From positions 12,468-19,397 of the forward strand of contig DLJQ01000019.1 of NCBI GenBank assembly GCA_002484335.1: a stretch of DNA of 6,930 nt. Direction: 5' to 3'. Shown here one piece after another: positions 1 to 6,902 of the stretch; the first letter of the stretch is position 1, and each line of letters begins with the position of its first letter. Made by a program: the position numbers and the translations under genes. A model generated the notes under the pieces. That model worked only from the letters and a program-made list of their open reading frames with translations. It had not been told where the DNA came from and made no database searches. The stretch is from Flavobacteriales bacterium UBA7612 (GTDB lineage Bacteria > Bacteroidota > Bacteroidia > Flavobacteriales > Weeksellaceae).

Positions 1-652
1 TTTAGGGAAATTTATTTCTGGTTTCCAAGTTTTAAACCCTGAATTAGTAATCGCTAACCTAGATTCTAAAGTTAATGTTACAATTACATTTACAATAGAT
101 AAAGGTAGAGGATACGTACCAGCTGATGAGAATAAAAAGGCTTCTGCGCCAATAGGTACTATAGCAATTGACTCTATTTACACTCCAATAAAGAATGTAA
201 AATATGCAATTGAAAACTATCGTGTAGAACAAAAAACTGATTACGAAAAATTAGTTTTTGAAATTACTACTGATGGTTCTATTACACCACAAGATGCTTT
301 GACTGAAGCAGCTAAAATCTTAATACACCACTTTATGTTATTCTCAGATGAGAGAATTACATTAGAAGCAGAAGAAGTTGCATCTGGTGAAACTTACGAT
401 GAAGAAGCTTTACATATGCGCCAATTACTTAAAACTAAATTGGTTGATATGGATTTATCAGTAAGAGCATTAAATTGTTTAAAAGCAGCTGAAGTTGAAA
501 CATTAGGCGAATTAGTTTCTTTCGCTAAGTCTGACTTAATGAAGTTCAGAAATTTTGGTAAGAAATCTCTTACTGAATTAGAAGAATTGGTGGACAGCAA
601 AGGTTTAAACTTTGGTATGGACATCGTAAAATATAAGTTAGACGTAGAATAA
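1..652 (+). CDS. rpoA: DNA-directed RNA polymerase subunit alpha, 5'-truncated by the window edge
   Basis: The alpha subunit nucleates core RNA polymerase assembly through its N-terminal domain and contacts upstream DNA and activators through its C-terminal domain. The first full codon is at position 2 and the frame stays open to the TAA at 650-652, giving 216 visible residues. The family is about 330 residues long, so roughly 110 are missing upstream. Fragment residues 1-125 are the rest of the N-terminal domain (IDKGRGYVPADE at 32-43, SIYTPIKNVKYAIENYRVEQ at 58-77). A linker with EEALHMRQLL follows, then the C-terminal helix-hairpin-helix domain at about 145-206. That domain holds VRALNCLKA (154-162), whose Arg and Asn correspond to the DNA-contacting R265 and N268 of E. 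coli, and NFGKKSLTELEE. A short tail DIVKYKLDVE follows. The TTG at 299 is internal, not a start. rplQ begins 11 nt downstream, so the two are probably co-transcribed. Identification is very secure. Confidence 0.98.
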   Translation, partial: LGKFISGFQVLNPELVIANLDSKVNVTITFTIDKGRGYVPADENKKASAPIGTIAIDSIYTPIKNVKYAIENYRVEQKTDYEKLVFEITTDGSITPQDALTEAAKILIHHFMLFSDERITLEAEEVASGETYDEEALHMRQLLKTKLVDMDLSVRALNCLKAAEVETLGELVSFAKSDLMKFRNFGKKSLTELEELVDSKGLNFGMDIVKYKLDVE

Positions 653-663
653 TTTTATTAAAA

Positions 664-1140
664 ATGAGACACGGAAAAAAATTTAATCATTTAGGTAGAA
701 CTGCTTCTCACAGAAGAGCTTTATTATCTAATTTAGCTATATCGTTGATTACTCACAAACGTATCAACACAACAGTAGCAAAGGCTAAGGCATTACAAAA
801 GTATGTTGAGCCTTTATTGACAAAGTCTAAAACAGACGATACTCACAACCGTCGCGTTGTATTTTCTTACTTACAAAACAAAGAAGCTATCACTGAATTA
901 TTCAGAACTGTAGCTCCTAAAATTGCTAATCGTCCAGGTGGATACACACGTATCATCAAAACTGGTTTCCGTTTAGGAGATGGTGCTGAGATGGCAATGA
1001 TAGAATTAGTTGATTTCAATGAAATCTACACTAATACTAAAGTTGAGAAAAAAGCAACTACACGTCGTAGTAGAAAAGGTACAAAAACTGAAGAAACAGC
1101 TACAGAAGCTGCTGCTCCAGAAAGTACTGAAGAAGCATAA
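664..1140 (+). CDS. rplQ: 50S ribosomal protein L17 (bL17) with C-terminal extension
   Basis: L17 is a bacterial large-subunit ribosomal protein located near the peptide exit tunnel. The 158-residue product begins MRHGKKFNHLGRTASHRRAL, the family's hallmark N terminus, and continues with NLAISLITHKRINTTVAKAK (23-42) and the RPGGYTRIIK...RLGDGAEMAMIEL block (90-115). The conserved fold ends near residue 122. E. coli L17 has 127 residues, so about 30-35 residues here are an extension: first a basic patch (KKATTRRSRKGTK, 129-141), then an acidic, Ala/Thr-rich end (EETATEAAAPESTEEA). Comparable low-complexity tails are common in Bacteroidota ribosomal proteins. The ATG lies 11 nt after the rpoA stop in an AT-only spacer with no Shine-Dalgarno sequence, which is normal in this phylum and points to operon translation. 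It is the last gene of the operon, followed by a hairpin terminator at 1162-1189. Confidence 0.98.
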   Translation: MRHGKKFNHLGRTASHRRALLSNLAISLITHKRINTTVAKAKALQKYVEPLLTKSKTDDTHNRRVVFSYLQNKEAITELFRTVAPKIANRPGGYTRIIKTGFRLGDGAEMAMIELVDFNEIYTNTKVEKKATTRRSRKGTKTEETATEAAAPESTEEA

Positions 1141-1161
1141 TCATTGTAATAGATTATATAG

Positions 1162-1189
1162 AAAAAGCCTCCAAATTGGAGGCTTTTTT
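1162..1189. terminator. Bidirectional intrinsic terminator between rplQ and the convergent membrane-protein gene
   Basis: The arms AAAAAGCCTCCAA (1162-1174) and TTGGAGGCTTTTT (1176-1188) are perfectly complementary. The physical stem is GCCTCC/GGAGGC with a loop of about 3-5 nt, flanked by an A run on the left and a T run on the right. Read on either strand, the GC-rich stem is followed by a T tract, so it can end the rpoA-rplQ transcript (+) and the yihY-like transcript (-). The stop codon of the minus-strand gene (complement of 1188-1190) lies in the T-tract edge of the element. Confidence 0.9.
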
Positions 1190-2105
1190 ATTTTTCAGTA
1201 TTATTAATCAATTTTACCTCTTTTTGTTTAGCGTTTTTCTTTGGTTTTATTGGTAGTTTTATATGTTCAGCATATACTTTAGTAAATTTAGCACCTAAGA
1301 ATAATATTGTAGATATATAATATATCCATAATAAAAGAATAACTAGAGAACCAGCTGAACCAAATACCTTTGAATATTTTGTATTTGCTATATAAATGCC
1401 AATTAAATATTTAGAAATAAAAAATAGTGTAGCTGTAAAAATAGATCCAACCAATGCAGGTTTAAATTTCACATTTGCATCAGGTAAAACTTTAAATAAT
1501 ATAAAGAATACCATGATAGATAAAAAAGCTGTTAATGTATTATTAATAAGTATTACTGTCGCTTGAGTAACAAACTCGTCTATCTTTAAGAATTCAAAAA
1601 TTTCTTCACCAAAATTAACTAAAATACTGTTAAGAATAACTGTTGTCATAAGTAATAATCCTACTGATAATATAATAAGAAGAGATATACATCTATTTAC
1701 AATAAATTTTAACCAAGCTTTATGTGGTGTCGCTTCTATTCTCCAAATTGTATTTAAGCTATCTTGCATATCAGCAAACATTGTTGTAGCACCAAAAATT
1801 AATACTCCAACTCCAATCCATAGTGCAACAGTACTATCACCTGAAACCATAGAATTTGTTACAAAGTCTTGTAAAGCTCTAGAAACCTCTTTTCCTAGAA
1901 TTGAACTTAATTCACTGAAAACTTTTATTTCAACAGTATCTTTTGCAAGAAATAGACTAATACCTGAAATGATGATTAATATAAGAGGAGATAATGAAAA
2001 TAAGGCATAATAAGTTAAAGATGCACTTAGTTTCATTACTCTATCATCACTAAATTCATTGATTGTTTGTTTTAAGATATTGTAAAAAATTTTTAAATAT
2101 TTCAT
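1188..2105 (-). CDS. YihY/BrkB-family (UPF0761) inner-membrane protein
   Basis: This is a 305-residue polytopic membrane protein of the YihY/virulence factor BrkB family. Older annotations call members 'ribonuclease BN', a misassignment; the molecular function is not established. About six hydrophobic helices are visible near residues 32-54, 93-112, 137-160, 181-205, 218-240 and 248-272. Family signatures are the first-helix motif ASLTYYALFSLSPL (28-41), LNTIWRIE (117-124) after helix 2, the VLPDANVKFKPALVGS loop before helix 5, and GSAGSLVILLLWIYY (249-263) in the last helix. The length is typical. The N terminus carries an amphipathic stretch and the C terminus (about 283-305) is Lys-rich and probably cytoplasmic. 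The ATG (complement of 2103-2105) is chosen because upstream in-frame codons reach a stop (complement of 2151-2153) without another ATG. The gene is convergent to rplQ, divergent from the receptor gene, and appears monocistronic. Confidence 0.9.
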   Translation of the reverse strand: MKYLKIFYNILKQTINEFSDDRVMKLSASLTYYALFSLSPLILIIISGISLFLAKDTVEIKVFSELSSILGKEVSRALQDFVTNSMVSGDSTVALWIGVGVLIFGATTMFADMQDSLNTIWRIEATPHKAWLKFIVNRCISLLIILSVGLLLMTTVILNSILVNFGEEIFEFLKIDEFVTQATVILINNTLTAFLSIMVFFILFKVLPDANVKFKPALVGSIFTATLFFISKYLIGIYIANTKYSKVFGSAGSLVILLLWIYYISTILFLGAKFTKVYAEHIKLPIKPKKNAKQKEVKLINNTEK

Positions 2106-2172
2106 TAGGTTGATATATTTTATAAATATACAGAAACTAAAATTAATCCATTAATATATCAATAAACCTAAT
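2104..2172. repeat. Interrupted inverted repeat at the start of the YihY-like gene
   Basis: The arm at 2104-2119 (ATTAGGTTGATATATT) is complementary to 2153-2172 over 16 pairs, with a 4-nt insertion (TAAA, 2163-2166) in the second arm. The arms are 33 nt apart. The innermost ten pairs are TTGATATATT/AATATATCAA and the outer six are ATTAGG/CCTAAT. The first arm includes two bases of the minus-strand ATG. A second, mutually exclusive inverted repeat lies inside: TATATTT (2114-2120) with AAATATA (2124-2130). It may be an mRNA leader hairpin, an operator, or chance in very AT-rich DNA. Confidence 0.4.
2132..2162 (-). promoter_or_regulatory. Weak candidate promoter for the YihY-like gene
   Basis: On the minus strand, TTG (complement of 2160-2162) is followed after 20 nt by TAGTTTCT (complement of 2132-2139). 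That is only 6 of 8 matches to the Bacteroidota -7 consensus TAnnTTTG, but the spacing is right. The plus strand has no CAAA anywhere in 2106-2336, so no full TTTG element exists in this orientation and this is the best available candidate. It would give a leader of roughly 20 nt. Confidence 0.22.
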
Positions 2173-2192
2173 AATTCTTAATTATTTTAACT

Positions 2193-2288
2193 TTATTAAT
2201 AAAATATTTGTACTTTTAATTAACTCTAATTTAGTTTGTTAGTGTTTTTGTTTAACATTCTATTAAAGTTTTATTAAAAAATATTTGT
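2193..2288 (+). repeat. Imperfect direct repeat upstream of the receptor gene
   Basis: Copies at 2193-2211 and 2271-2288 both read TTATTA, one or two A/T bases, then AAAATATTTGT. They differ by one inserted base and lie 78 bp apart (start to start), close to seven helical turns. The second copy contains the TTTG (2284-2287) of the candidate receptor promoter. The rest of the 231-bp divergent region is about 16% GC by hand count and shows no open reading frame or RNA gene. Confidence 0.4.
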
Positions 2289-2316
2289 TATTTACCCTAT
2301 AAAGTCTATAAATTTG
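2284..2316 (+). promoter_or_regulatory. Bacteroidota-type promoter of the TonB-dependent receptor gene
   Basis: TTTG at 2284-2287 (-33 element) is followed after 21 nt by TAAATTTG at 2309-2316, an exact match to the Bacteroidota -7 consensus TAnnTTTG. Transcription would begin near 2322, leaving a leader of about 15 nt before the ATG at 2337. A GGAG at 2319-2322 is too far from the ATG to act as a Shine-Dalgarno sequence and sits at or before the predicted transcript start. No Fur-like box is visible around it. Confidence 0.7.
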
Positions 2317-2336
2317 CTGGAGTTTAAAAGATTGAT

Positions 2337-5147
2337 ATGATTAAAGATAAGTACTCATTAAAAAATATATTTTTATTAGGATCCTTATTTGGAGGAACTT
2401 TAGTTTTTGCTCAAACTAAAGTAACGGGAACTGTTGAAGATATTAATGGCCCTGTTGAAAATGCAATTGTAAATGTAAAAGGTACAAATATTAGTACAAC
2501 TACAGATTCAGATGGAATATATGAATTAGTTGTTGATACAGGTAAATATTCAATTGTAGTTTCTAAACAAGGAGAGCTATCAAAAGAACAATCATTAAAT
2601 GTAATTGATCAAAATGAAATTTCATTAAATTTTATTTTAGAGTCAATTACTGTGAATCAAGAAACAAACTTAAATGAGGTTGTTTTAGTAGGTTCACGTA
2701 GTAAAGGACGTACGCAGTTAGATTCTACAACACCAATAGATATAATTGATATAAAAGATGTAACAAAAGATGTTGGTCAGGTTTCTTTAAATCAAATTTT
2801 AAATTATGTGGCACCTTCATTTAGTTCTAATACTCAGGTTATATCTGATGGAACAGATCATATAGATCCTGCCTCTTTAAGAGGATTAGGACCAGATCAG
2901 GTTTTAGTTTTAATAAATGGAAAACGCCGCCATACTACTTCATTAATTAATATAAATGGAGCTTTTGGTAAAGGTTCTGTTGGAACAGATCTAAATGCAA
3001 TTCCAACAGCAGCAATAAAAAGAATTGAGATATTAAGAGATGGAGCAGCAGCTCAATATGGATCTGATGCAATTGCTGGTGTTATAAATATAGTTTTAGA
3101 AGATTCTACAGATAAACTGCGCGCAAACATATCTTATGGAGGAAATTTATCTAGAAATGCAGAAAATAGTTTTGATGGGGAAACATTTCAAGCAAATGTT
3201 AACTATGGAGCTAAGGTTGGAACTAAAGGAGGATTTGTAAATTTTTCAGGTTCTTATGATAAAAGAGAACCTTTTAATCGTCAAAAAGAATTTACAGGAA
3301 CAATTTTTACTGATTATAATCGTCCAGATTTATATCCAAATCCAACAGGTGTAGATATTACAGATGCAGAATTAGCAAGACGTGGAGAAAGTCGTTCTGA
3401 TTATGTATCTCGTATTGGTCAATCTAAAAATGAAGGAGGAGCTTTATTTTTTAATTCACTTTTCCCAGTTTCAGATAAAGCTGAAGTATATGCTTTTGGT
3501 GGATTAAACTATCGCTTAGGTGAATCAGCGGCATTTCGTCGTCAACCTTCTCAATTAACACAAACTGTTCAAACTATTTTTCCAAATGGATATTTACCAT
3601 TAATACAAACAAATAATTATGATCGTTCTTTAGCTGTAGGTATTCGTGGAGAAATTGATAATTGGAAAGTTGATTTTTCTAATACTTATGGAAATAATAC
3701 AATAGATTTTAATGCTAAAAATACAGTAAATGCGTCTATGTTAGCATCATCACCAACATCTTTTGAAGCTGGAGGATATCGTTTTACTCAGAATACGACT
3801 AATTTAGATTTTTCAAGGTTTTTTGATGATATATTAGCTGGTATTAATGTAGCATTTGGTGCTGAATATCGTTTTGAACGTTATCAAATTGTTGCAGGTG
3901 AAGAAGCATCTTATACAAATTATGGTAAAGCTCGACAAATAGGTACTAATTCAGATGGAACCCCAATTTACATTGCAGATCCAAAAGGAGATGTTAATAC
4001 ATTATTTGCAGCAAACGGTTCTGCTATAGCTGGTGGAGCACAAGCTTTCCCAGGATTTTTACCTGAAAATGCAGTGAATGCAACACGTAATTCAGTAGCA
4101 GCTTATTTAGATACTGAATTCAATTTTACAAAAAATTGGTTGGTGGCTGCTGCAGGGAGATATGAAAATTATTCAGATTTTGGATCAACAATCAATGGTA
4201 AATTATCAACTCGTTATAAAATAGGGAATTATGTTTTAAGAGCTGCTGCTAGTACAGGATTTAGAGCTCCCTCTTTACATCAAATGTATTTTAGTGCTAC
4301 ATCAAGTGTATTTCAAGATGGTGTAATTTCAAATTCAGGAACATTTACTAATGATAGTCGTGAAGCACAATTATTAGGTATTCCAAAATTAAAGCAAGAA
4401 ACTTCAAAAAGTGTATCTGCTGGTGCGACAGCAAATTGGGGTAAATTTAAATTAAGTATCGATGGATACTTTATTAGAATTGATGATAGAATTATTTACA
4501 CTGGTGCATTTACAGGAAGTAATTCTGCAACAGCTTCTGATCAGGATAAAGAAATTTATCAATTATTAGAACAAGCAAATGCTACATCAGCTCGTTTCTT
4601 TGCGAATGCAATAAATACTGAAACAAAAGGTTTAGATATAGTTTTGACTTATCAAGATAGATTAGGTAGAGGTAAATTAAGAGGTGACTTATCAGCAACT
4701 TTTAGTAAAACAAATGTAGTAGGTGGTGTACACGCATCAGAACTATTAAAAGGAAAAGAATCTACTTATTTTGATCGTTCAAGTAAAATTTATTTAGAAT
4801 CAGCAGTTCCTCGTACTAAAATTAATTTATCATTAAATTATACACTTGATAAATGGAATGTTTATTTAAGAAATGTATACTTTGGACCAGTTGATGGGGC
4901 AACGAATGTTGTTGAAGATTCACAAGTATTTACTGGAAAAGTTGTAACTGATTTAAGTTTTGGTTATGCTTTCAATAAAAATATATCATTAACTGTAGGA
5001 GCAAATAACTTATTGGATGTTTATCCAGACAAAACACATTTGGGGAGTTTACGTGGAGCAGGAGGTTATTTTGTATACTCAAGAACTGGGCAACAGTTTG
5101 GAACTGGAGGTAGATTTGCTTTTGCTCGTTTAGCGATAAACTTATAA
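2337..5147 (+). CDS. TonB-dependent outer-membrane receptor with N-terminal carboxypeptidase-D-regulatory-like domain
   Basis: The 936-residue product is an outer-membrane active transporter that takes up a ligand using energy from TonB/ExbBD. Residues 1-25 form a signal peptide (Lys-rich start, hydrophobic core, LVFA before QTK). Residues 27-103 form a CarboxypepD_reg-like beta domain (TKVTGTVEDINGPVENAIV...TTTDSDGIYEL). LNEVVLVGSR (112-121) is the usual stretch before the plug. The plug spans about 128-255, with LRGLGPDQVLVLINGKRRHT (181-200), AIKRIEILRDGAAAQYGSDA (226-245) and IAGVINIVL. The remainder is the beta barrel, with GFRAPSLHQMYF and the late NLLDVYP motif, ending FARLAINL; a terminal Leu rather than the usual aromatic is a small oddity. 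There is no STN domain. No SusD-like gene follows, so this is not a SusC/SusD pair. The ligand is unknown; siderophore, haem, peptide or another compound are all possible. An in-frame TAA at 2325-2327 supports the ATG at 2337. Confidence 0.95.
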   Translation: MIKDKYSLKNIFLLGSLFGGTLVFAQTKVTGTVEDINGPVENAIVNVKGTNISTTTDSDGIYELVVDTGKYSIVVSKQGELSKEQSLNVIDQNEISLNFILESITVNQETNLNEVVLVGSRSKGRTQLDSTTPIDIIDIKDVTKDVGQVSLNQILNYVAPSFSSNTQVISDGTDHIDPASLRGLGPDQVLVLINGKRRHTTSLININGAFGKGSVGTDLNAIPTAAIKRIEILRDGAAAQYGSDAIAGVINIVLEDSTDKLRANISYGGNLSRNAENSFDGETFQANVNYGAKVGTKGGFVNFSGSYDKREPFNRQKEFTGTIFTDYNRPDLYPNPTGVDITDAELARRGESRSDYVSRIGQSKNEGGALFFNSLFPVSDKAEVYAFGGLNYRLGESAAFRRQPSQLTQTVQTIFPNGYLPLIQTNNYDRSLAVGIRGEIDNWKVDFSNTYGNNTIDFNAKNTVNASMLASSPTSFEAGGYRFTQNTTNLDFSRFFDDILAGINVAFGAEYRFERYQIVAGEEASYTNYGKARQIGTNSDGTPIYIADPKGDVNTLFAANGSAIAGGAQAFPGFLPENAVNATRNSVAAYLDTEFNFTKNWLVAAAGRYENYSDFGSTINGKLSTRYKIGNYVLRAAASTGFRAPSLHQMYFSATSSVFQDGVISNSGTFTNDSREAQLLGIPKLKQETSKSVSAGATANWGKFKLSIDGYFIRIDDRIIYTGAFTGSNSATASDQDKEIYQLLEQANATSARFFANAINTETKGLDIVLTYQDRLGRGKLRGDLSATFSKTNVVGGVHASELLKGKESTYFDRSSKIYLESAVPRTKINLSLNYTLDKWNVYLRNVYFGPVDGATNVVEDSQVFTGKVVTDLSFGYAFNKNISLTVGANNLLDVYPDKTHLGSLRGAGGYFVYSRTGQQFGTGGRFAFARLAINL

Positions 5148-5173
5148 ATTTAATTCTAATATTTTTTAAATTT

Positions 5174-5214
5174 TACCAAATCTCTGTCACTTTTGGCAGA
5201 GGTTTGGTATTTTT
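5174..5214 (+). terminator. Intrinsic terminator after the TonB-dependent receptor gene
   Basis: Positions 5174-5188 pair with 5195-5209 over 15 base pairs, including two G-T wobbles, around a 6-nt loop (ACTTTT, 5189-5194). The core is ACCAAA/TTTGGT plus CTCTG/CAGAG. A run of five T (5210-5214) follows directly. It begins 26 nt after the receptor stop codon. It should end most receptor transcripts before ggt, arguing against a simple two-gene operon. Confidence 0.88.
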
Positions 5215-5215
5215 G
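5183..5215 (+). promoter_or_regulatory. Candidate promoter of ggt overlapping the upstream terminator
   Basis: TATTTTTG at 5208-5215 matches the Bacteroidota -7 consensus TAnnTTTG exactly. It is made from the last bases of the terminator stem and its T tract. The best -33 element at proper distance is TCTG (5183-5186), 21 nt upstream and one mismatch from TTTG. A start near 5222 would leave a leader of about 13 nt before the ATG at 5235, similar to the receptor gene. A match of this kind arises fairly easily in T-rich DNA. Confidence 0.4.
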
Positions 5216-5234
5216 TTATAAATCAAAAAGAAAT

Positions 5235-6902
5235 ATGAAAAAGTTATCATTTATTATACTTTCTTTTCTAACCGCTGTTCAATTAATAGCACAAGAAAAT
5301 TATAAAAATGGAGTAGTTGTTTCAGCTCATCCAGAAGCATCAAAAGTTGGTGTGGACATTTTGAAAAAAGGAGGAAATGCAATTGATGCTTCAATTGCAG
5401 TGCAGTTTGCTTTAGCAGTCGTTTATCCAAATGCAGGAAACATTGGTGGTGGTGGATTTTTAGTTTACCGTGATGCAAAAGGAAATACAGATGCATTAGA
5501 TTATAGAGAAAAAGCTCCACTGAAAGCAAAAGAAGATATGTATTGGGATAAAAATGGAAATGCCATTACAGATCTTAGTTTATATGGTCAATTTGCAGCT
5601 GGAGTTCCAGGTACAGTAGATGGAATGGTTAAAGCTCATGAAAAATATGGTAAATTAAGTTGGAGAGAATTAGTACAACCAGCAATTGATTTAGCTACTA
5701 ATGGATTTAAATTAACAGAAAGACAAGCAAATGAATTTACGACTAAGCATGAAAAATTTTTGAAATACAATCCTAAAGTAAATGCATTTACAGAAAAAGT
5801 AACTTGGAAAACAGGTGATATTTTTATTCAAAAAGATTTAGCTAAGACGTTGAAGCTGATACAGCAAAAAGGAAGAGCTGGTTTTTATGAAGGAAAAACA
5901 GCTAATCTTATTGTAAAAGAAATGAAGCGAGGAAATGGAATTATCTCTAAAGAGGATCTTAAACAATATCATTCAGTTTGGAGAACACCTGTTTCTGGAA
6001 ACTATAACGGATTAAAGGTTATCTCAATGCCACCTCCATCAAGTGGAGGAATAGCGTTAGTTTCATTATTTGAATCTATAGAAGATTATCCTTTAAAAAA
6101 ATGGGGATTTCAGTCAGATTCTACAATTCAAGTAATGGTAGAAGCAGAACGTAGAGTTTATGCTGATAGAGCAGAGCATTTAGGAGATCCAGATTTTTAT
6201 AATGTTCCTCAAAAACAATTATTGGATAAATCTTATAATGTAGATCGAATGAAAACTTTTTCCTTTGATAAAGCAACTCCAAGTTCTGAAGTAAAAGCAG
6301 GTGAATTGAAAGGAAAAGAATCTATGGAAACGACACATTATGTTGTAGTAGATAAAGATGGAAATGCAGTATCTGTAACTACAACACTTAATAATTCTTA
6401 TGGATCATTAGTTGTTGTTGATGGGGCTGGATTTATTTTGAATGATGAAATGGATGATTTTTCAGTAAAACCTGGTACACCAAATTTATATGGTTTAGTT
6501 GGAGGAAAAGCTAATGCAATAGAACCATCAAAAAGAATGTTGAGTTCAATGTCTCCTTCTATATTAGAAAAAGATGGAAAATTATATATGGTTGTAGGAA
6601 CACCTGGTGGATCAACGATTATTACTTCTGTTTTTCAAGCAATCTTAAATGTTGTTGATTTCGGAATGACAATGCAAGAAGCTGTTGCAGCTCCTCGTTT
6701 TCATCATCAATGGTTACCAGATCAAATAGATTATGAACCTAAGGCAATATCTGAAAGTGTTCGGAAACAATTGAGAGAAAAAGGATATATTTTAAAAGAA
6801 AGGAATCCTTATGGACGAGTTGAAGGAATATTAGTTAATCCAAATGGAACTTATCAAGCAGGAGCAGATCCAAGAGGAGATGATAAAGCAATAGGTTATT
6901 AA
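5235..6902 (+). CDS. ggt: Gamma-glutamyltransferase / glutathione hydrolase precursor
   Basis: This N-terminal-nucleophile enzyme cleaves or transfers the gamma-glutamyl group of glutathione and related peptides, releasing Cys-Gly from glutathione. The 555-residue precursor has a signal peptide (about 1-19, KKLSFIILSFLTAVQLIA), so it should act in the periplasm. Self-cleavage before Thr366 (TTHY, 366-369) would give a large subunit and a 190-residue small subunit, the same small-subunit length as E. coli. Residues equivalent to E. coli positions are present: R91 (R114), T384 (T409), N386 (N411), D408 (D433), Y419 (Y444), S437-S438 (S462-S463) and G458-G459 (G483-G484). The constant offset of 25 shows a gap-free small subunit. 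The lid loop (about 412-424, KPGTPNLYGLVGG) is retained. Other motifs are GNAIDASIAVQFAL (47-60), GNIGGGGF (68-75) and PPPSSGG (266-272). An in-frame TTG at 5193 is rejected as start because it lies inside the terminator hairpin and would precede the signal peptide with 14 unsuitable residues. Confidence 0.96.
   Translation: MKKLSFIILSFLTAVQLIAQENYKNGVVVSAHPEASKVGVDILKKGGNAIDASIAVQFALAVVYPNAGNIGGGGFLVYRDAKGNTDALDYREKAPLKAKEDMYWDKNGNAITDLSLYGQFAAGVPGTVDGMVKAHEKYGKLSWRELVQPAIDLATNGFKLTERQANEFTTKHEKFLKYNPKVNAFTEKVTWKTGDIFIQKDLAKTLKLIQQKGRAGFYEGKTANLIVKEMKRGNGIISKEDLKQYHSVWRTPVSGNYNGLKVISMPPPSSGGIALVSLFESIEDYPLKKWGFQSDSTIQVMVEAERRVYADRAEHLGDPDFYNVPQKQLLDKSYNVDRMKTFSFDKATPSSEVKAGELKGKESMETTHYVVVDKDGNAVSVTTTLNNSYGSLVVVDGAGFILNDEMDDFSVKPGTPNLYGLVGGKANAIEPSKRMLSSMSPSILEKDGKLYMVVGTPGGSTIITSVFQAILNVVDFGMTMQEAVAAPRFHHQWLPDQIDYEPKAISESVRKQLREKGYILKERNPYGRVEGILVNPNGTYQAGADPRGDDKAIGY

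Noticed and set aside
394..624. Minus-strand open frame of 76 codons inside rpoA
   Set aside because: It is fully antisense to the conserved C-terminal domain of rpoA and resembles no family I recognise.
1010..1207. Plus-strand open frame of 65 codons overlapping the end of rplQ
   Set aside because: It is a frame-shifted reading of the Lys/Thr/Glu-rich rplQ tail, giving a low-complexity Lys/Leu/Gln sequence, and runs through the terminator.
1188..2105. Ribonuclease BN annotation
   Set aside because: The product is a six-helix membrane protein of the YihY/BrkB family; the nuclease name for this family is a known misassignment and no metallo-beta-lactamase nuclease motifs are present.
2203..2210. 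AATATTTG as a second -7 box upstream of the receptor gene
   Set aside because: It has one mismatch to TAnnTTTG, no TTTG at suitable distance upstream, and would leave a leader of over 110 nt; the 2284-2316 candidate fits far better.
2106..2336. Riboswitch or small RNA gene in the divergent intergenic region
   Set aside because: At about 16% GC there are no GC-rich stems, no terminator and no recognisable riboswitch core; the predicted receptor leader is only about 15 nt.
2337..5147. SusC-type polysaccharide transporter
   Set aside because: No SusD-like lipoprotein gene follows; the next gene is ggt. The plug motifs and shorter length fit other TonB-dependent receptor groups.
5254..5529. Minus-strand open frame of 91 codons within ggt
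   Set aside because: Its Leu/His-rich, low-complexity translation is typical of the antisense of an AT-rich coding region; it lies entirely over the conserved N-terminal part of ggt.
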